From the NCBI GenBank assembly GCA_030589605.1, contig JAUUVJ010000288.1:1-5793 (forward strand): a stretch of 5,793 nucleotides of DNA. Direction: 5' to 3'. The first letter of the stretch is position 1; every line of letters starts with the position of its first letter. A program made the position numbers and the translations under genes. Under the pieces are notes generated by a model. It saw only the letters and a program-made list of their open reading frames with translations, was not told the origin of the DNA and made no database searches. Below, one piece after another: positions 1 through 5,793 of the stretch. This DNA comes from Candidatus Hodarchaeota archaeon (GTDB lineage: Archaea; Asgardarchaeota; Heimdallarchaeia; Hodarchaeales; Hodarchaeaceae).

Positions 1-1
1 A

Positions 2-1957
2 GAGAAGTTTAAAACACGACAGCAAATGCACTTACTTGCACGATTAATTCCATTTGTAGAACATAATATCAATTTAGTCGAATTTGGTCCTCGATCTACA
101 GGAAAATCTTTTGCTTACCGTGAGTTGTCTCCTCACAGTATTTTGATAAGTGGAGGAGAAACATCTATTGCTAATCTTTTTTCATCTAATATTGGTGCAG
201 GTAAAGCTGGATTAGTTACAAACTTTGATGTTGTTGCTTTTGATGAAGTTTCAGGATTAGCTCGTTTTAAAAATTCACCACAATTACAAATTTTCAAAGA
301 TTATATGGAGTCAGGTTCATTTTCTAGAGGTAAGGGGGAATTTACTGGACGAGCTTCACTTGTTTTTGTAGGGAATTTTGATCTAGATGTCCAAACTGCT
401 TTACAGAGCCATCATCTATTTCTTCCTTTTCCGCCTCAAATGCATGATTTAGCTTTTCTTGATCGTTTTCACATGTATCTCCCTGGGTGGGAATTACCTC
501 GGTTTAAATCTGAAATGTTTACTGAGAATTTTGGGTTTATTGTTGATCTACTAGCAGAATTTTTCCAATTAATGCGAAATAAATCGTTCCATCAAGAAAT
601 TGAAAACAAAATTGTTTGGGGAAATGAAGTAGATCAAAGAGATCGAGTTCGGATAAGAGCTTTGACTTCTGGTCTCTTAAAACTACTTTATCCAGATGGA
701 AAATTTACAATTGAACAACTTGAACATAGTTTACACCTTGCTGTAGAATATCGTCGTCGTGTGAAAGAACAACTTCGTAAAATGGGCTCTGTTGAATTCA
801 GAAAAACTAACCTCTCGTATTTCCTCAAGGGAACTGATGAAGAAGTCTTTGTAACGACCCCTGAACTTGAATTAGCTAAAAAATATTCTCCCTTAGAAGG
901 TATTGATAAATATGGTATTGGTTTTACTATTGGGAAAAATGAGTTTGGTCGTTATGTGTTATATCGTGTAGAAGTTGGATTGCGAAAGGGTAGAGGGACA
1001 TGGAACGCAACTGGCTTGGCTGGAAAACCAATAAGAGAAGCATTAATTACTGTCCGAGATTATGTTAAAGCAAATTTAAAACTTGTTGAACCTGAGATAG
1101 AAGAATATGCCATTAATAATTACAATGTTCATGTTCAAGTAGTAGACTTGATGAAAACCCATGAGGGGTCACAAACAGGTTTGGGTTTCTTTATTTCAGT
1201 TCTCTCTGCTTTTACTAAAATTCCTCTCATTCCAAAAACAATAATTGTTGGTGAAATGACAATTAGTGGGGGAATCATTCCTATTCAAAATCTCTCTGAA
1301 ATTATATTGATTGCTAAGGAGAGTAAAGCAAATAAATTATTAGTCCCTGAAATTTCTAAGCCACTATTATCAACTGTTCCCCCAGATATTCTGGAAGATA
1401 TTGAAATCTTGTTTTTTTCTGATCCAATAGAAGCTTGGAATTATTCTAAAGGGGAAGTTGTAGAAGGAGAAATTCCTGATTCAGGGCATATAGATACAGT
1501 CATAACTGAAGAAACCCTTGCAAAACCTCTAACCGAACCTGAAATTAAAAATATAGTTGTAGACGGAAATAATGTAGCTTATTATGGAGAAAAAGATAGA
1601 ACAGCTTATGCAAAAAAATTAGTGTTATTGTATCATTTTTTGAGGAATGAATACGGATTTAGTACAAAAATATTCGTTAGTTCTGCATTAAAATATTTCG
1701 CGGAAGATTTTGAGGAATTAGAGGAATTATTGAAACGAAACATAGTTCAAGAAACCCCAGCAGGATCCTCAGATGATTATCATATAATTAACTACGCTAT
1801 CCAAACTGATTCACTGATTCTATCTAATGATCGGTTTAAGGATTGGAAAGAAAAATATCCTCAACTGAAGGATGAAATAAAAAAGCGTCGAGTTACTTAT
1901 CTCTGGGATTCCAGACAAAAACGATTTTTCATTGGAGAGTTTCCCAATACAAATTAG
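2..1957 (+). CDS. brxL: BrxL-like Lon-related AAA+ BREX protein fused to a C-terminal Zc3h12a/Regnase-like NYN RNase domain (5' partial)
   Basis: Residues are numbered from the first in-frame ATG at 26. The frame is open to the window edge and the AAA+ domain starts at once, so the true start and the N-terminal DNA-binding part (roughly 200 residues in typical BrxL, from memory) are missing. The AAA+ ATPase has Walker A GPRSTGKS (21-28), Walker B VVAFDEV (69-75), a sensor-like GNFD (116-119) and the BrxL-typical LDRFHMYLPGW (145-155). A Lon-like domain follows (about 295-475), ending in FFSDPIEAW as BrxL proteins do. The Lon Ser-Lys dyad is absent: EGSQTG replaces DGPSAG, and S424 sits where Lys is expected. 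An acidic linker (about 476-505) leads to a Regnase-type NYN domain (508-637) with DGNN (D513), SSDD (D583, D584) and SNDRFKD (D602, D606). BrxL is known as a DNA-loaded ATPase needed for BREX phage restriction. An RNA-cleaving role for the extra domain is inferred. The BrxL identity is strong and the fusion is read directly in one uninterrupted frame. Confidence 0.9.
   Translation, partial: EKFKTRQQMHLLARLIPFVEHNINLVEFGPRSTGKSFAYRELSPHSILISGGETSIANLFSSNIGAGKAGLVTNFDVVAFDEVSGLARFKNSPQLQIFKDYMESGSFSRGKGEFTGRASLVFVGNFDLDVQTALQSHHLFLPFPPQMHDLAFLDRFHMYLPGWELPRFKSEMFTENFGFIVDLLAEFFQLMRNKSFHQEIENKIVWGNEVDQRDRVRIRALTSGLLKLLYPDGKFTIEQLEHSLHLAVEYRRRVKEQLRKMGSVEFRKTNLSYFLKGTDEEVFVTTPELELAKKYSPLEGIDKYGIGFTIGKNEFGRYVLYRVEVGLRKGRGTWNATGLAGKPIREALITVRDYVKANLKLVEPEIEEYAINNYNVHVQVVDLMKTHEGSQTGLGFFISVLSAFTKIPLIPKTIIVGEMTISGGIIPIQNLSEIILIAKESKANKLLVPEISKPLLSTVPPDILEDIEILFFSDPIEAWNYSKGEVVEGEIPDSGHIDTVITEETLAKPLTEPEIKNIVVDGNNVAYYGEKDRTAYAKKLVLLYHFLRNEYGFSTKIFVSSALKYFAEDFEELEELLKRNIVQETPAGSSDDYHIINYAIQTDSLILSNDRFKDWKEKYPQLKDEIKKRRVTYLWDSRQKRFFIGEFPNTN
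1547..1936 (+). other. Zc3h12a/Regnase-like NYN (PIN-like) RNase domain within the brxL fusion gene
   Basis: This is the encoded domain at residues 508-637 of the fusion (numbered from ATG 26). It has the order typical of Zc3h12a-type NYN nucleases. A beta strand ends in VVDGNNVAY, which carries the first metal-binding Asp. Helices and a strand with IFVSSALKYF follow. Then come an Asp pair in GSSDDYHI, a strand LILSNDRFKDW carrying two more Asp, and a closing VTYLW strand before FIGEF. All four acidic positions known from the eukaryotic Regnase active site (D, DD, D, D pattern) appear to be present, so catalysis on single-stranded RNA is plausible. The assignment rests on motif order and spacing read by eye. 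Other NYN/PIN nucleases share the fold, so the exact subfamily is less certain than the fold. Confidence 0.82.
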
Positions 1958-1974
1958 TAGTACAATTTTGGTTT

Positions 1975-1980
1975 GAAGGA
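1975..1980 (+). promoter_or_regulatory. Ribosome binding site of the GmrSD-type gene
   Basis: GAAGGA lies six bases before the ATG at 1987 and is the clearest Shine-Dalgarno match in the window. It favours 1987 over the second in-frame ATG at 1993, whose spacing would be 12 bases. The 29-base gap after brxL shows no separate promoter or terminator that I can see, so co-transcription is likely. Confidence 0.6.
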
Positions 1981-1986
1981 ATTATT

Positions 1987-3735
1987 ATGTCAATGAGAAC
2001 CCCTATTACAATTAAAAAAACAATTGAAAACATCCATATAAAAGAATACCTGCTTCCTGCTATTCAAAGAGAATTTGTATGGAGTACAGATCAAATTGAA
2101 GAGCTTTTTGACTCAATAATGTGTAATTACCCAATTGGATCTTTCTTATTTTGGAAAGTAAGTAAAGAAAAGAAGAGTGAATTTGAATTCTATGAATTTA
2201 TTAGAAATTATCATGTAAGAGACAATTACCACAATCCTAAGGCTGACTTGAGCGGAACTGATCGAATAGTTGCCATTTTAGATGGACAACAACGTTTGAC
2301 TTCATTTTATTTAGGATGTAGAGGCAGTTATGCTGAAAAAATTCCAAGAAAAAGATGGGATAATGATTTAGCGTTTCCACGAAAGAAATTGTATTTGAAT
2401 TTACTAGAGAAGTCAAAAAAAGAAGACTATGGTCATGGATATAATTTCAAATTTTTAACTCTTGAAAAAGCTAAATATCGTGATAAGAACACATGTTGGT
2501 TTAAAGTTGGTGATATTCTAAACTTTGATGGAATTGCGGATGTAACATCTTACATCATGGAAAATGATTTAGATAACGACAGTGAAGTTGGTAATACACG
2601 CATTGCAGGAGACATTCTTTCAAGACTACTTCAAACTTTTCATATAGATCCCGTCATTCATTATTTCTTAGAGGAAGATCAAGAATTAAACAAAGTTCTA
2701 AATATTTTTATAAGAGTGAACAGTGGAGGAACTAAATTAAGCTATTCTGATCTTTTGTTATCCATTGCTTCTGCTCAATGGAAGAAGAAAGACGCTAGAG
2801 AAGAGATAAACAATTTCGTTGATGAAATAAACCAAATTGGAGATGGTTTTGATTTCGGGAAAGATTTCATTCTAAAATCTAGTCTGATTCTTTGTGATTT
2901 TACTGATATTGCTTTTAAGGTTGATAATTTCAAAAAAAGGAATATGTTGATGATAGAAAACAGTTGGAGTAGAATTAAAATATCCATTCGTCTAGCAATA
3001 AATTTAATATCAAGCTTTGGTTATCAATATAACACTCTAACCTCCCATAATGCTATTATCCCTATTGCTTACTATCTTTATAAAAAAGAACCTGAAGACA
3101 ATTTTATCTCATCAAATAAATATCTTAATGACAGACAAAGAATTCAAAAATGGTTACAGCTGTCATTAGTGAAGAGAGTTTTTAGCGGCCAACCTGACAA
3201 TGTCTTACGACCAATTCGTCAAGAAATTTCAAACAAATATGAAAAGTTCCCAATAATTGATATAATTCAAAAATTTAAAGGGACAAATAAATCACTGGTA
3301 TTTAATGATGAAGATATTGAGTCTCTTATGTTCTATCGATATGGTCAAAAACATACATTTTCTGTTTTAGCTTTGTGCTATCCTACTTTTGATTTTAGAA
3401 ATAAATTTCATGTTGATCATATATTTCCTCGCAGTCTTTTTCGAAGGAATAAGCTTCGAAAACTAGGGATTAATGATGAATCAATCGAGTTTTTTATGGA
3501 TAATTTTAATTACCCAGTTAATTTACAATTGCTAGAAGGTATTCAAAATCAAGAAAAATCAAATATGAATTTTGATATATGGTTAGATAAAAATTTTGAA
3601 TCAGATAAACAGAGAAGAGAATATAGAGAAAAACATTTGATCCCAGATATTGATCTTGGTATTCATAATTTTGAAGAATTCGTTAATGAAAGAGAAATTT
3701 TGTTATGTAAAGAATATAAAGAAATACTCACCTGA
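1987..3735 (+). CDS. Single-chain GmrSD/BrxU-like modification-dependent DNA endonuclease (DUF262 + HNH/DUF1524)
   Basis: The 582-residue protein has the two-part layout of fused GmrSD type IV restriction enzymes. The N-terminal DUF262 (ParB/sulfiredoxin-like NTPase) domain shows PAIQREFVW (24-32), PIGSFLFW (49-56), the hallmark ILDGQQRLTS (97-106) and FIRVNSGGTKLSYSDLL (241-257). The C-terminal HNH domain (DUF1524) shows HVDHIFP (475-481, with H475, D477, H478), then NYPVNLQLL (N512) and NQEKSN (521-526), so the nuclease centre looks intact. GmrSD enzymes use NTP hydrolysis to cleave DNA with modified cytosines. BrxU, a relative, works beside BREX against modified phages. Its place directly behind brxL supports the same partnership here, although the modification it recognises cannot be read from sequence. 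DUF262 proteins also occur in other defence contexts, so calling it BrxU specifically would overreach. Confidence 0.88.
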   Translation: MSMRTPITIKKTIENIHIKEYLLPAIQREFVWSTDQIEELFDSIMCNYPIGSFLFWKVSKEKKSEFEFYEFIRNYHVRDNYHNPKADLSGTDRIVAILDGQQRLTSFYLGCRGSYAEKIPRKRWDNDLAFPRKKLYLNLLEKSKKEDYGHGYNFKFLTLEKAKYRDKNTCWFKVGDILNFDGIADVTSYIMENDLDNDSEVGNTRIAGDILSRLLQTFHIDPVIHYFLEEDQELNKVLNIFIRVNSGGTKLSYSDLLLSIASAQWKKKDAREEINNFVDEINQIGDGFDFGKDFILKSSLILCDFTDIAFKVDNFKKRNMLMIENSWSRIKISIRLAINLISSFGYQYNTLTSHNAIIPIAYYLYKKEPEDNFISSNKYLNDRQRIQKWLQLSLVKRVFSGQPDNVLRPIRQEISNKYEKFPIIDIIQKFKGTNKSLVFNDEDIESLMFYRYGQKHTFSVLALCYPTFDFRNKFHVDHIFPRSLFRRNKLRKLGINDESIEFFMDNFNYPVNLQLLEGIQNQEKSNMNFDIWLDKNFESDKQRREYREKHLIPDIDLGIHNFEEFVNEREILLCKEYKEILT

Positions 3736-3761
3736 TTATAATACACTTTAAATCTGTAGCC

Positions 3762-3950
3762 ATGATATCCTTTATTCGCAATTCAGGTTTAAAAGAATTT
3801 GCTAAATCCAATTTTCGTCATTCTCCCTGTAAAATTGATCCTGATTCTGTGCCTGAATTATGGGAAATAGCGAAACTTGTTCAAGAACATTTTCCACCAA
3901 TTGAGGAAATTGTTGAGGTGAAAGGAAAACAGTATTTACGTTTGAGATGA
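3762..3950 (+). CDS. Hypothetical small protein (62 residues)
   Basis: I do not recognise this protein. It starts 26 bases after the nuclease gene on the same strand. It has a basic N-terminal half (IRNSGLKEFAKSNFRHS), an acidic middle (IDPDSVPELWEIAKLVQEHF) that could form an amphipathic helix, and a basic tail ending KGKQYLRLR. There is no signal peptide or membrane segment. No Shine-Dalgarno sequence precedes the ATG, but a TATAAT-like stretch near 3736-3742 lies about 20-25 bases upstream. That would fit leaderless archaeal transcription or read-through from the operon. The frame is open back to a stop at 3717-3719 with no earlier ATG. It may be a small accessory of the defence operon or the remnant of a longer gene. 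The composition looks coding, but the evidence is modest. Confidence 0.45.
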   Translation: MISFIRNSGLKEFAKSNFRHSPCKIDPDSVPELWEIAKLVQEHFPPIEEIVEVKGKQYLRLR

Positions 3951-3992
3951 CCGCATATCATCATTGAAGGTTCACAACAGATAGGGTTTAAC

Positions 3993-3999
3993 TTTTTTT
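3993..3999 (+). terminator. Possible oligo-T transcription terminator for the defence operon
   Basis: A run of seven T lies 43 bases after the stop of the 62-residue gene, where the plus-strand gene run ends. Archaeal terminators are often simple T runs. I see no strong hairpin in front of it, so it would be a poor bacterial intrinsic terminator. Position is the main support. Confidence 0.25.
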
Positions 4000-4063
4000 G
4001 ATCGCCATCAAACAGAGATTGAATGCTATTTTTTGAGTTTACGAGTCATTAAATCCTCTTTAA

Positions 4064-4168
4064 ATACCTTCAGAAGACCAAATCAAATATTGCGGTGTGT
4101 GTGGAAAAATAGCTCACAAATCAACTAAATATTGTCTTAAATGTGGGGAAGAATTCACTTTGATATGA
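4064..4168 (+). pseudogene. Start-less zinc-ribbon fragment
   Basis: The frame between the stops at 4061-4063 and 4166-4168 encodes 34 residues with a textbook zinc ribbon: YCGVCGKIAHKSTKYCLKCG, that is CxxC-N12-CxxC, followed by EEFTLI. There is no ATG, GTG or TTG at a usable place before it. The neighbouring frame just upstream (from 3985, ending in NTFRRPNQI) also looks coding and runs into it at about 4085. A frameshifted remnant of a small zinc-ribbon protein is the simplest reading. A sequencing or assembly frameshift is the alternative. Confidence 0.4.
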
Positions 4169-4229
4169 TTTTTAACCATATGAATTTGCTACTACAAAAT
4201 GGATAGTTAACTATACCTACAGTACTACT

Positions 4230-4541
4230 TTGTTGGTAACAATCTTCACAAACATACCGATCACAATCAACGAACCGAAATTGAAATATTTTCCTTTTTA
4301 CAAACAAATTATGTGTGAATTTTCTCCAAAAACCTCTCATACTGAACAATTGATACCTGATTATGATATCGAAATGAAATATGATTATTGGTCTAGTAAT
4401 AAATCTGATAATGGTTCTACTTCCTTTGTTGAAGGTGAAATTATCGGGATGGAATCCTTTCATAAACTGGACATTCCTCTGACCCATTTAAAAACAAGAT
4501 CTGAAAAAGAAGACCAAGAAGAAAAAGAACTGACCGTATAA
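4230..4541 (+). CDS. Doubtful hypothetical ORF (TTG start, or 76 residues from ATG 4311)
   Basis: I do not recognise it. The 103-residue reading needs a TTG start at 4230. The first ATG is at 4311 and neither has a ribosome binding site. The part after residue 40 is polar and acidic (PDYDIEMKYDYWSSNKSD, SEKEDQEEKEL) and looks more like protein than the first part, which is hydrophobic and may be an artefact. Frame 2 also reads plausibly over about 4210-4320, and a Ser/Ile-rich tail follows in a shifted frame at about 4502-4636. It could be part of an eroded gene that once included the upstream zinc ribbon. The minus-strand frame across the same bases, rich in Phe, Ile and Arg, looks like a shadow. 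Confidence 0.25.
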   Translation: MLVTIFTNIPITINEPKLKYFPFYKQIMCEFSPKTSHTEQLIPDYDIEMKYDYWSSNKSDNGSTSFVEGEIIGMESFHKLDIPLTHLKTRSEKEDQEEKELTV

Positions 4542-4724
4542 TAAAAAATAATTCTAATACTGAATTCGATTCTAGATCAATTATCGTTCCTAGTTCAATA
4601 ACTCCTCTTGATTCAAATATCTCAATTCAACATTGAGATGCTCACACATTGAAATATCATTTTAGACCAACATGAAACTAATCCTTCTACTTCAATAATA
4701 ATTATTAATATTAAATTGGGTAAA
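4542..4724. other. Non-coding AT-rich spacer with short inverted repeats
   Basis: No gene is supported here. The stretch contains a 7-bp inverted repeat ATCTCAA / TTGAGAT (4619-4625 and 4633-4639, 7-base loop) and an AATAATTATT palindrome near 4698-4707. It lies between the doubtful plus-strand ORF and the end of a small minus-strand ORF, so it may hold terminators for converging transcripts. Neither hairpin is strong. Confidence 0.3.
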
Positions 4725-4862
4725 TTATTCGATAACAGATGACCAAGGATAACGTTTTTTAATATCCTGTAGCAATCTACTTACATTTCTCTCTTCAAAG
4801 GTATTCTTATAATATAAACAAAGAACAAGACCACCCCTTGTTCTTTTCATCCGTTGATACAT
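4725..4862 (-). CDS. Small minus-strand ORF, 45 residues, possibly the tail of a decayed gene
   Basis: On the minus strand an ATG at 4862-4860 opens a 45-residue frame ending with TAA at 4727-4725. It reads MYQRMKRTRGGLVLCLYY and then a helical, charged half with EERNVSRLLQDIKKRYPW. The mix of a hydrophobic strand and an amphipathic helix looks protein-like, but I do not recognise the family. A TATATATAAT-like box on the minus strand (about 4894-4910) lies some 30-45 bases upstream, next to a run of ten T. No ribosome binding site is visible. It could be a real small gene or the C-terminal remnant of a larger alpha/beta protein. Confidence 0.35.
   Translation of the reverse strand: MYQRMKRTRGGLVLCLYYKNTFEERNVSRLLQDIKKRYPWSSVIE
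4820..4846. repeat. Perfect 10-bp inverted repeat with 7-base loop
   Basis: AAAGAACAAG (4820-4829) and CTTGTTCTTT (4837-4846) are exact reverse complements around ACCACCC. The right arm ends in a T run on the plus strand, so the RNA would form a terminator-like hairpin for transcription from the left. It lies inside the small minus-strand ORF, which weakens one of the two interpretations. Confidence 0.55.
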
Positions 4863-4963
4863 TGTTTTAGTAGTGTTAAATAAAAAAAAAAGGAATATTA
4901 TATATATTATCAGTCATACAAAAAATCAGTTTCGTTCGTCATACGAGTAAAACAAAAAATTAA

Positions 4964-5050
4964 TTAAGCCTGTTTAGTTTCTAAATTAGAGATTTGGAGA
5001 GGTAGAGTAAAGGCATCATCCCAGTTAGTTACTTTAGAATAAGTTATGTT
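4964..5050 (-). pseudogene. Start-less minus-strand coding-like tail (28 residues)
   Basis: Read on the minus strand, the frame from 5050 down to TAA at 4966-4964 gives 28 residues, including VTNWDDAFTLPLQISNLETK. This composition is much more protein-like than chance AT-rich sequence would give. There is no start codon, and a stop (5053-5051) lies immediately upstream next to the promoter region of the protease gene. It fits the 3' end of a gene whose body has been lost, but chance remains possible at this length. Confidence 0.3.
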
Positions 5051-5062
5051 TTATATCTGAAA

Positions 5063-5077
5063 TAAAAGCTTATATTT
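5063..5077 (+). promoter_or_regulatory. TATA-box-like promoter of the CPBP protease gene
   Basis: A purine-rich TAAAAG followed by CTTATATTT is centred about 25 bases before the ATG at 5099. This is the layout of an archaeal BRE/TATA promoter driving a leaderless transcript. A second TTTATAT at about 5049-5055 would give a leader of about 20 bases. In so AT-rich a region such matches are common by chance. Confidence 0.3.
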
Positions 5078-5098
5078 GAGTTAATATTGGGAAAAATA

Positions 5099-5793
5099 AT
5101 GATTACTAAATATAAGAAAATTACCAATGATCCTGAAGATGCGAATACATTGGATTCAAAAAGAATTATTGTTCTCGTATTGGTTTTATATTCATTTTTT
5201 ATTTCTCTATATTCTATTTTTGCTAATTTTGAGTTATCTTTATTTAATTTTGATAGTCAATTTATTTTTGTAATTAAAAAAATATTCCTAGTTTTGTTAA
5301 GTATTCTATTTTGTTTTGTTTTATTACCATATATAATGATGAAGTTAAAAATAACGGATTCTTATACTAATTATTATGAATTTATTGGGCTTGATTTTCA
5401 AAAAGTTACTAAAAAGAATTTTCTATTGCCATTCTTAATTATCTTTATTCAAATACTATCACTACTAATTATGACATATTTATTCATTTCAATATTCAAT
5501 TCACTTGAAGTCACATCAAATCAGAACAATATTGATAGTTTAAGACCTGTCGAAAAGGGATTTTTTGATAATCCATTAATTTTTTTTACAATCTATATTT
5601 TACTGTCTTTTCCTATAATGGGATTAAATTTGTTTTTTATTTTGAATTCTTCTATTATTGAAGAAACGATTTTTAGAGGAAATGTATTGTCTTCATTTAA
5701 AACACATTATTCAAAGAACAAAGCAATATTAATTAGTAGTCTTATTTTTGCAATATTTCATCTATTTAATGTGATTTCTGATTATGAGACTAT
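5099..5793 (+). CDS. CPBP-family intramembrane glutamic protease (CAAX/Abi type), 3' partial
   Basis: The frame is open from the ATG at 5099 to the window edge, giving 231 residues and two spare bases. A short polar N-terminus precedes hydrophobic segments at about 22-42, 56-80, 108-134, 158-184 and 208-224. The family hallmark EExxxR is IIEETIFRG (E188, E189, R193), and the second motif FxxxH is FAIFH (F217 to H221). So the catalytic Glu and the first His are present, and the third motif (usually HxxxB/N) should lie just past the edge. CPBP proteins sit in the membrane. They include eukaryotic Rce1, which trims prenylated CAAX proteins, and bacterial Abi proteins linked to bacteriocin immunity. 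The substrate here is unknown. No strong ribosome binding site is seen. The gene is separated from the defence operon by about 1.1 kb of weakly coding DNA, so a functional link is not implied. Confidence 0.85.
   Translation, partial: MITKYKKITNDPEDANTLDSKRIIVLVLVLYSFFISLYSIFANFELSLFNFDSQFIFVIKKIFLVLLSILFCFVLLPYIMMKLKITDSYTNYYEFIGLDFQKVTKKNFLLPFLIIFIQILSLLIMTYLFISIFNSLEVTSNQNNIDSLRPVEKGFFDNPLIFFTIYILLSFPIMGLNLFFILNSSIIEETIFRGNVLSSFKTHYSKNKAILISSLIFAIFHLFNVISDYET

Noticed and set aside
26..28. ATG at 26 as the true start of the brxL gene
   Set aside because: The frame stays open to base 2, and the ATG falls immediately before the AAA+ core, which would remove the N-terminal region that BrxL proteins have. 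The gene is simply cut by the window edge.
911..1450. Active Lon protease
   Set aside because: The fold resembles the Lon protease domain, but both members of the Ser-Lys dyad are replaced, so the name Lon would mislead.
2775..2987. Minus-strand ORF of 70 residues
   Set aside because: It lies wholly inside the GmrSD-type gene, is rich in Leu, Ile, Phe and Ser as antisense of AT-rich coding DNA tends to be, and has no motif or ribosome binding site.
4155..4487. Minus-strand ORF of 110 residues
   Set aside because: Its Phe/Ile/Arg-rich content, with the CEDC pair near the end, looks like an antisense reading. The plus-strand frame over the same bases has a more protein-like polar half. Neither is certain, but this one is weaker.
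4562..4633. Degenerate repeats of about 21 bases encoding Ser/Ile-rich units
   Set aside because: The units share only scattered TTCAA-like words and no consistent period, so I do not call a repeat array or CRISPR.
4619..4639. 7-bp inverted repeat as a terminator
   Set aside because: The stem is short and AT-rich, has no T run after it, and such repeats are expected by chance in this composition.

Overview
The window is AT-rich and dense with genes in its first two thirds. It reads as the 3' end of a phage-defence operon, followed by a poorly coding stretch of about 1.1 kb and then the start of a membrane-protease gene. Nothing fixes the taxon. The base composition, the TATA-like boxes placed about 25 bases before start codons and a CxxC...CxxC zinc-ribbon fragment fit an AT-rich archaeon (possibly Asgard-like). 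One good GAAGGA ribosome binding site and generic defence genes fit bacteria equally well. I lean weakly towards archaea.

Positions 2-1957 hold the C-terminal part of a BrxL protein, the Lon-like AAA+ factor of BREX systems. Its N-terminus lies beyond the left edge. After the usual BrxL end it carries an acidic linker and an extra domain of about 130 residues that closely resembles the Zc3h12a/Regnase-type NYN (PIN-like) RNase, with the acidic catalytic residues kept. This BrxL-RNase fusion is the most striking item here.

Positions 1987-3735 encode a single-chain GmrSD-type nuclease (DUF262 plus HNH/DUF1524), 29 bases downstream and with its own ribosome binding site. BREX marks host DNA and blocks unmarked phage DNA. 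GmrSD/BrxU-type enzymes cut DNA whose bases are modified. The pair would therefore cover both unmodified and modified phages, and the BrxL-attached RNase could add an RNA-targeting arm (inference). The methylase PglX, the phosphatase PglZ and the other BREX genes would be expected to the left, outside the window.

A 62-codon hypothetical gene (3762-3950) ends the plus-strand run. From 3951 to about 5098 there is no convincing full gene. Short coding-like pieces occur in different frames and on both strands: a start-less zinc ribbon, a questionable plus-strand ORF, a 45-codon minus-strand ORF and a start-less minus-strand tail. These look like eroded genes or a recombination scar. At 5099 a multi-membrane CPBP (CAAX/Abi) protease begins and runs off the right edge with both catalytic motifs present.
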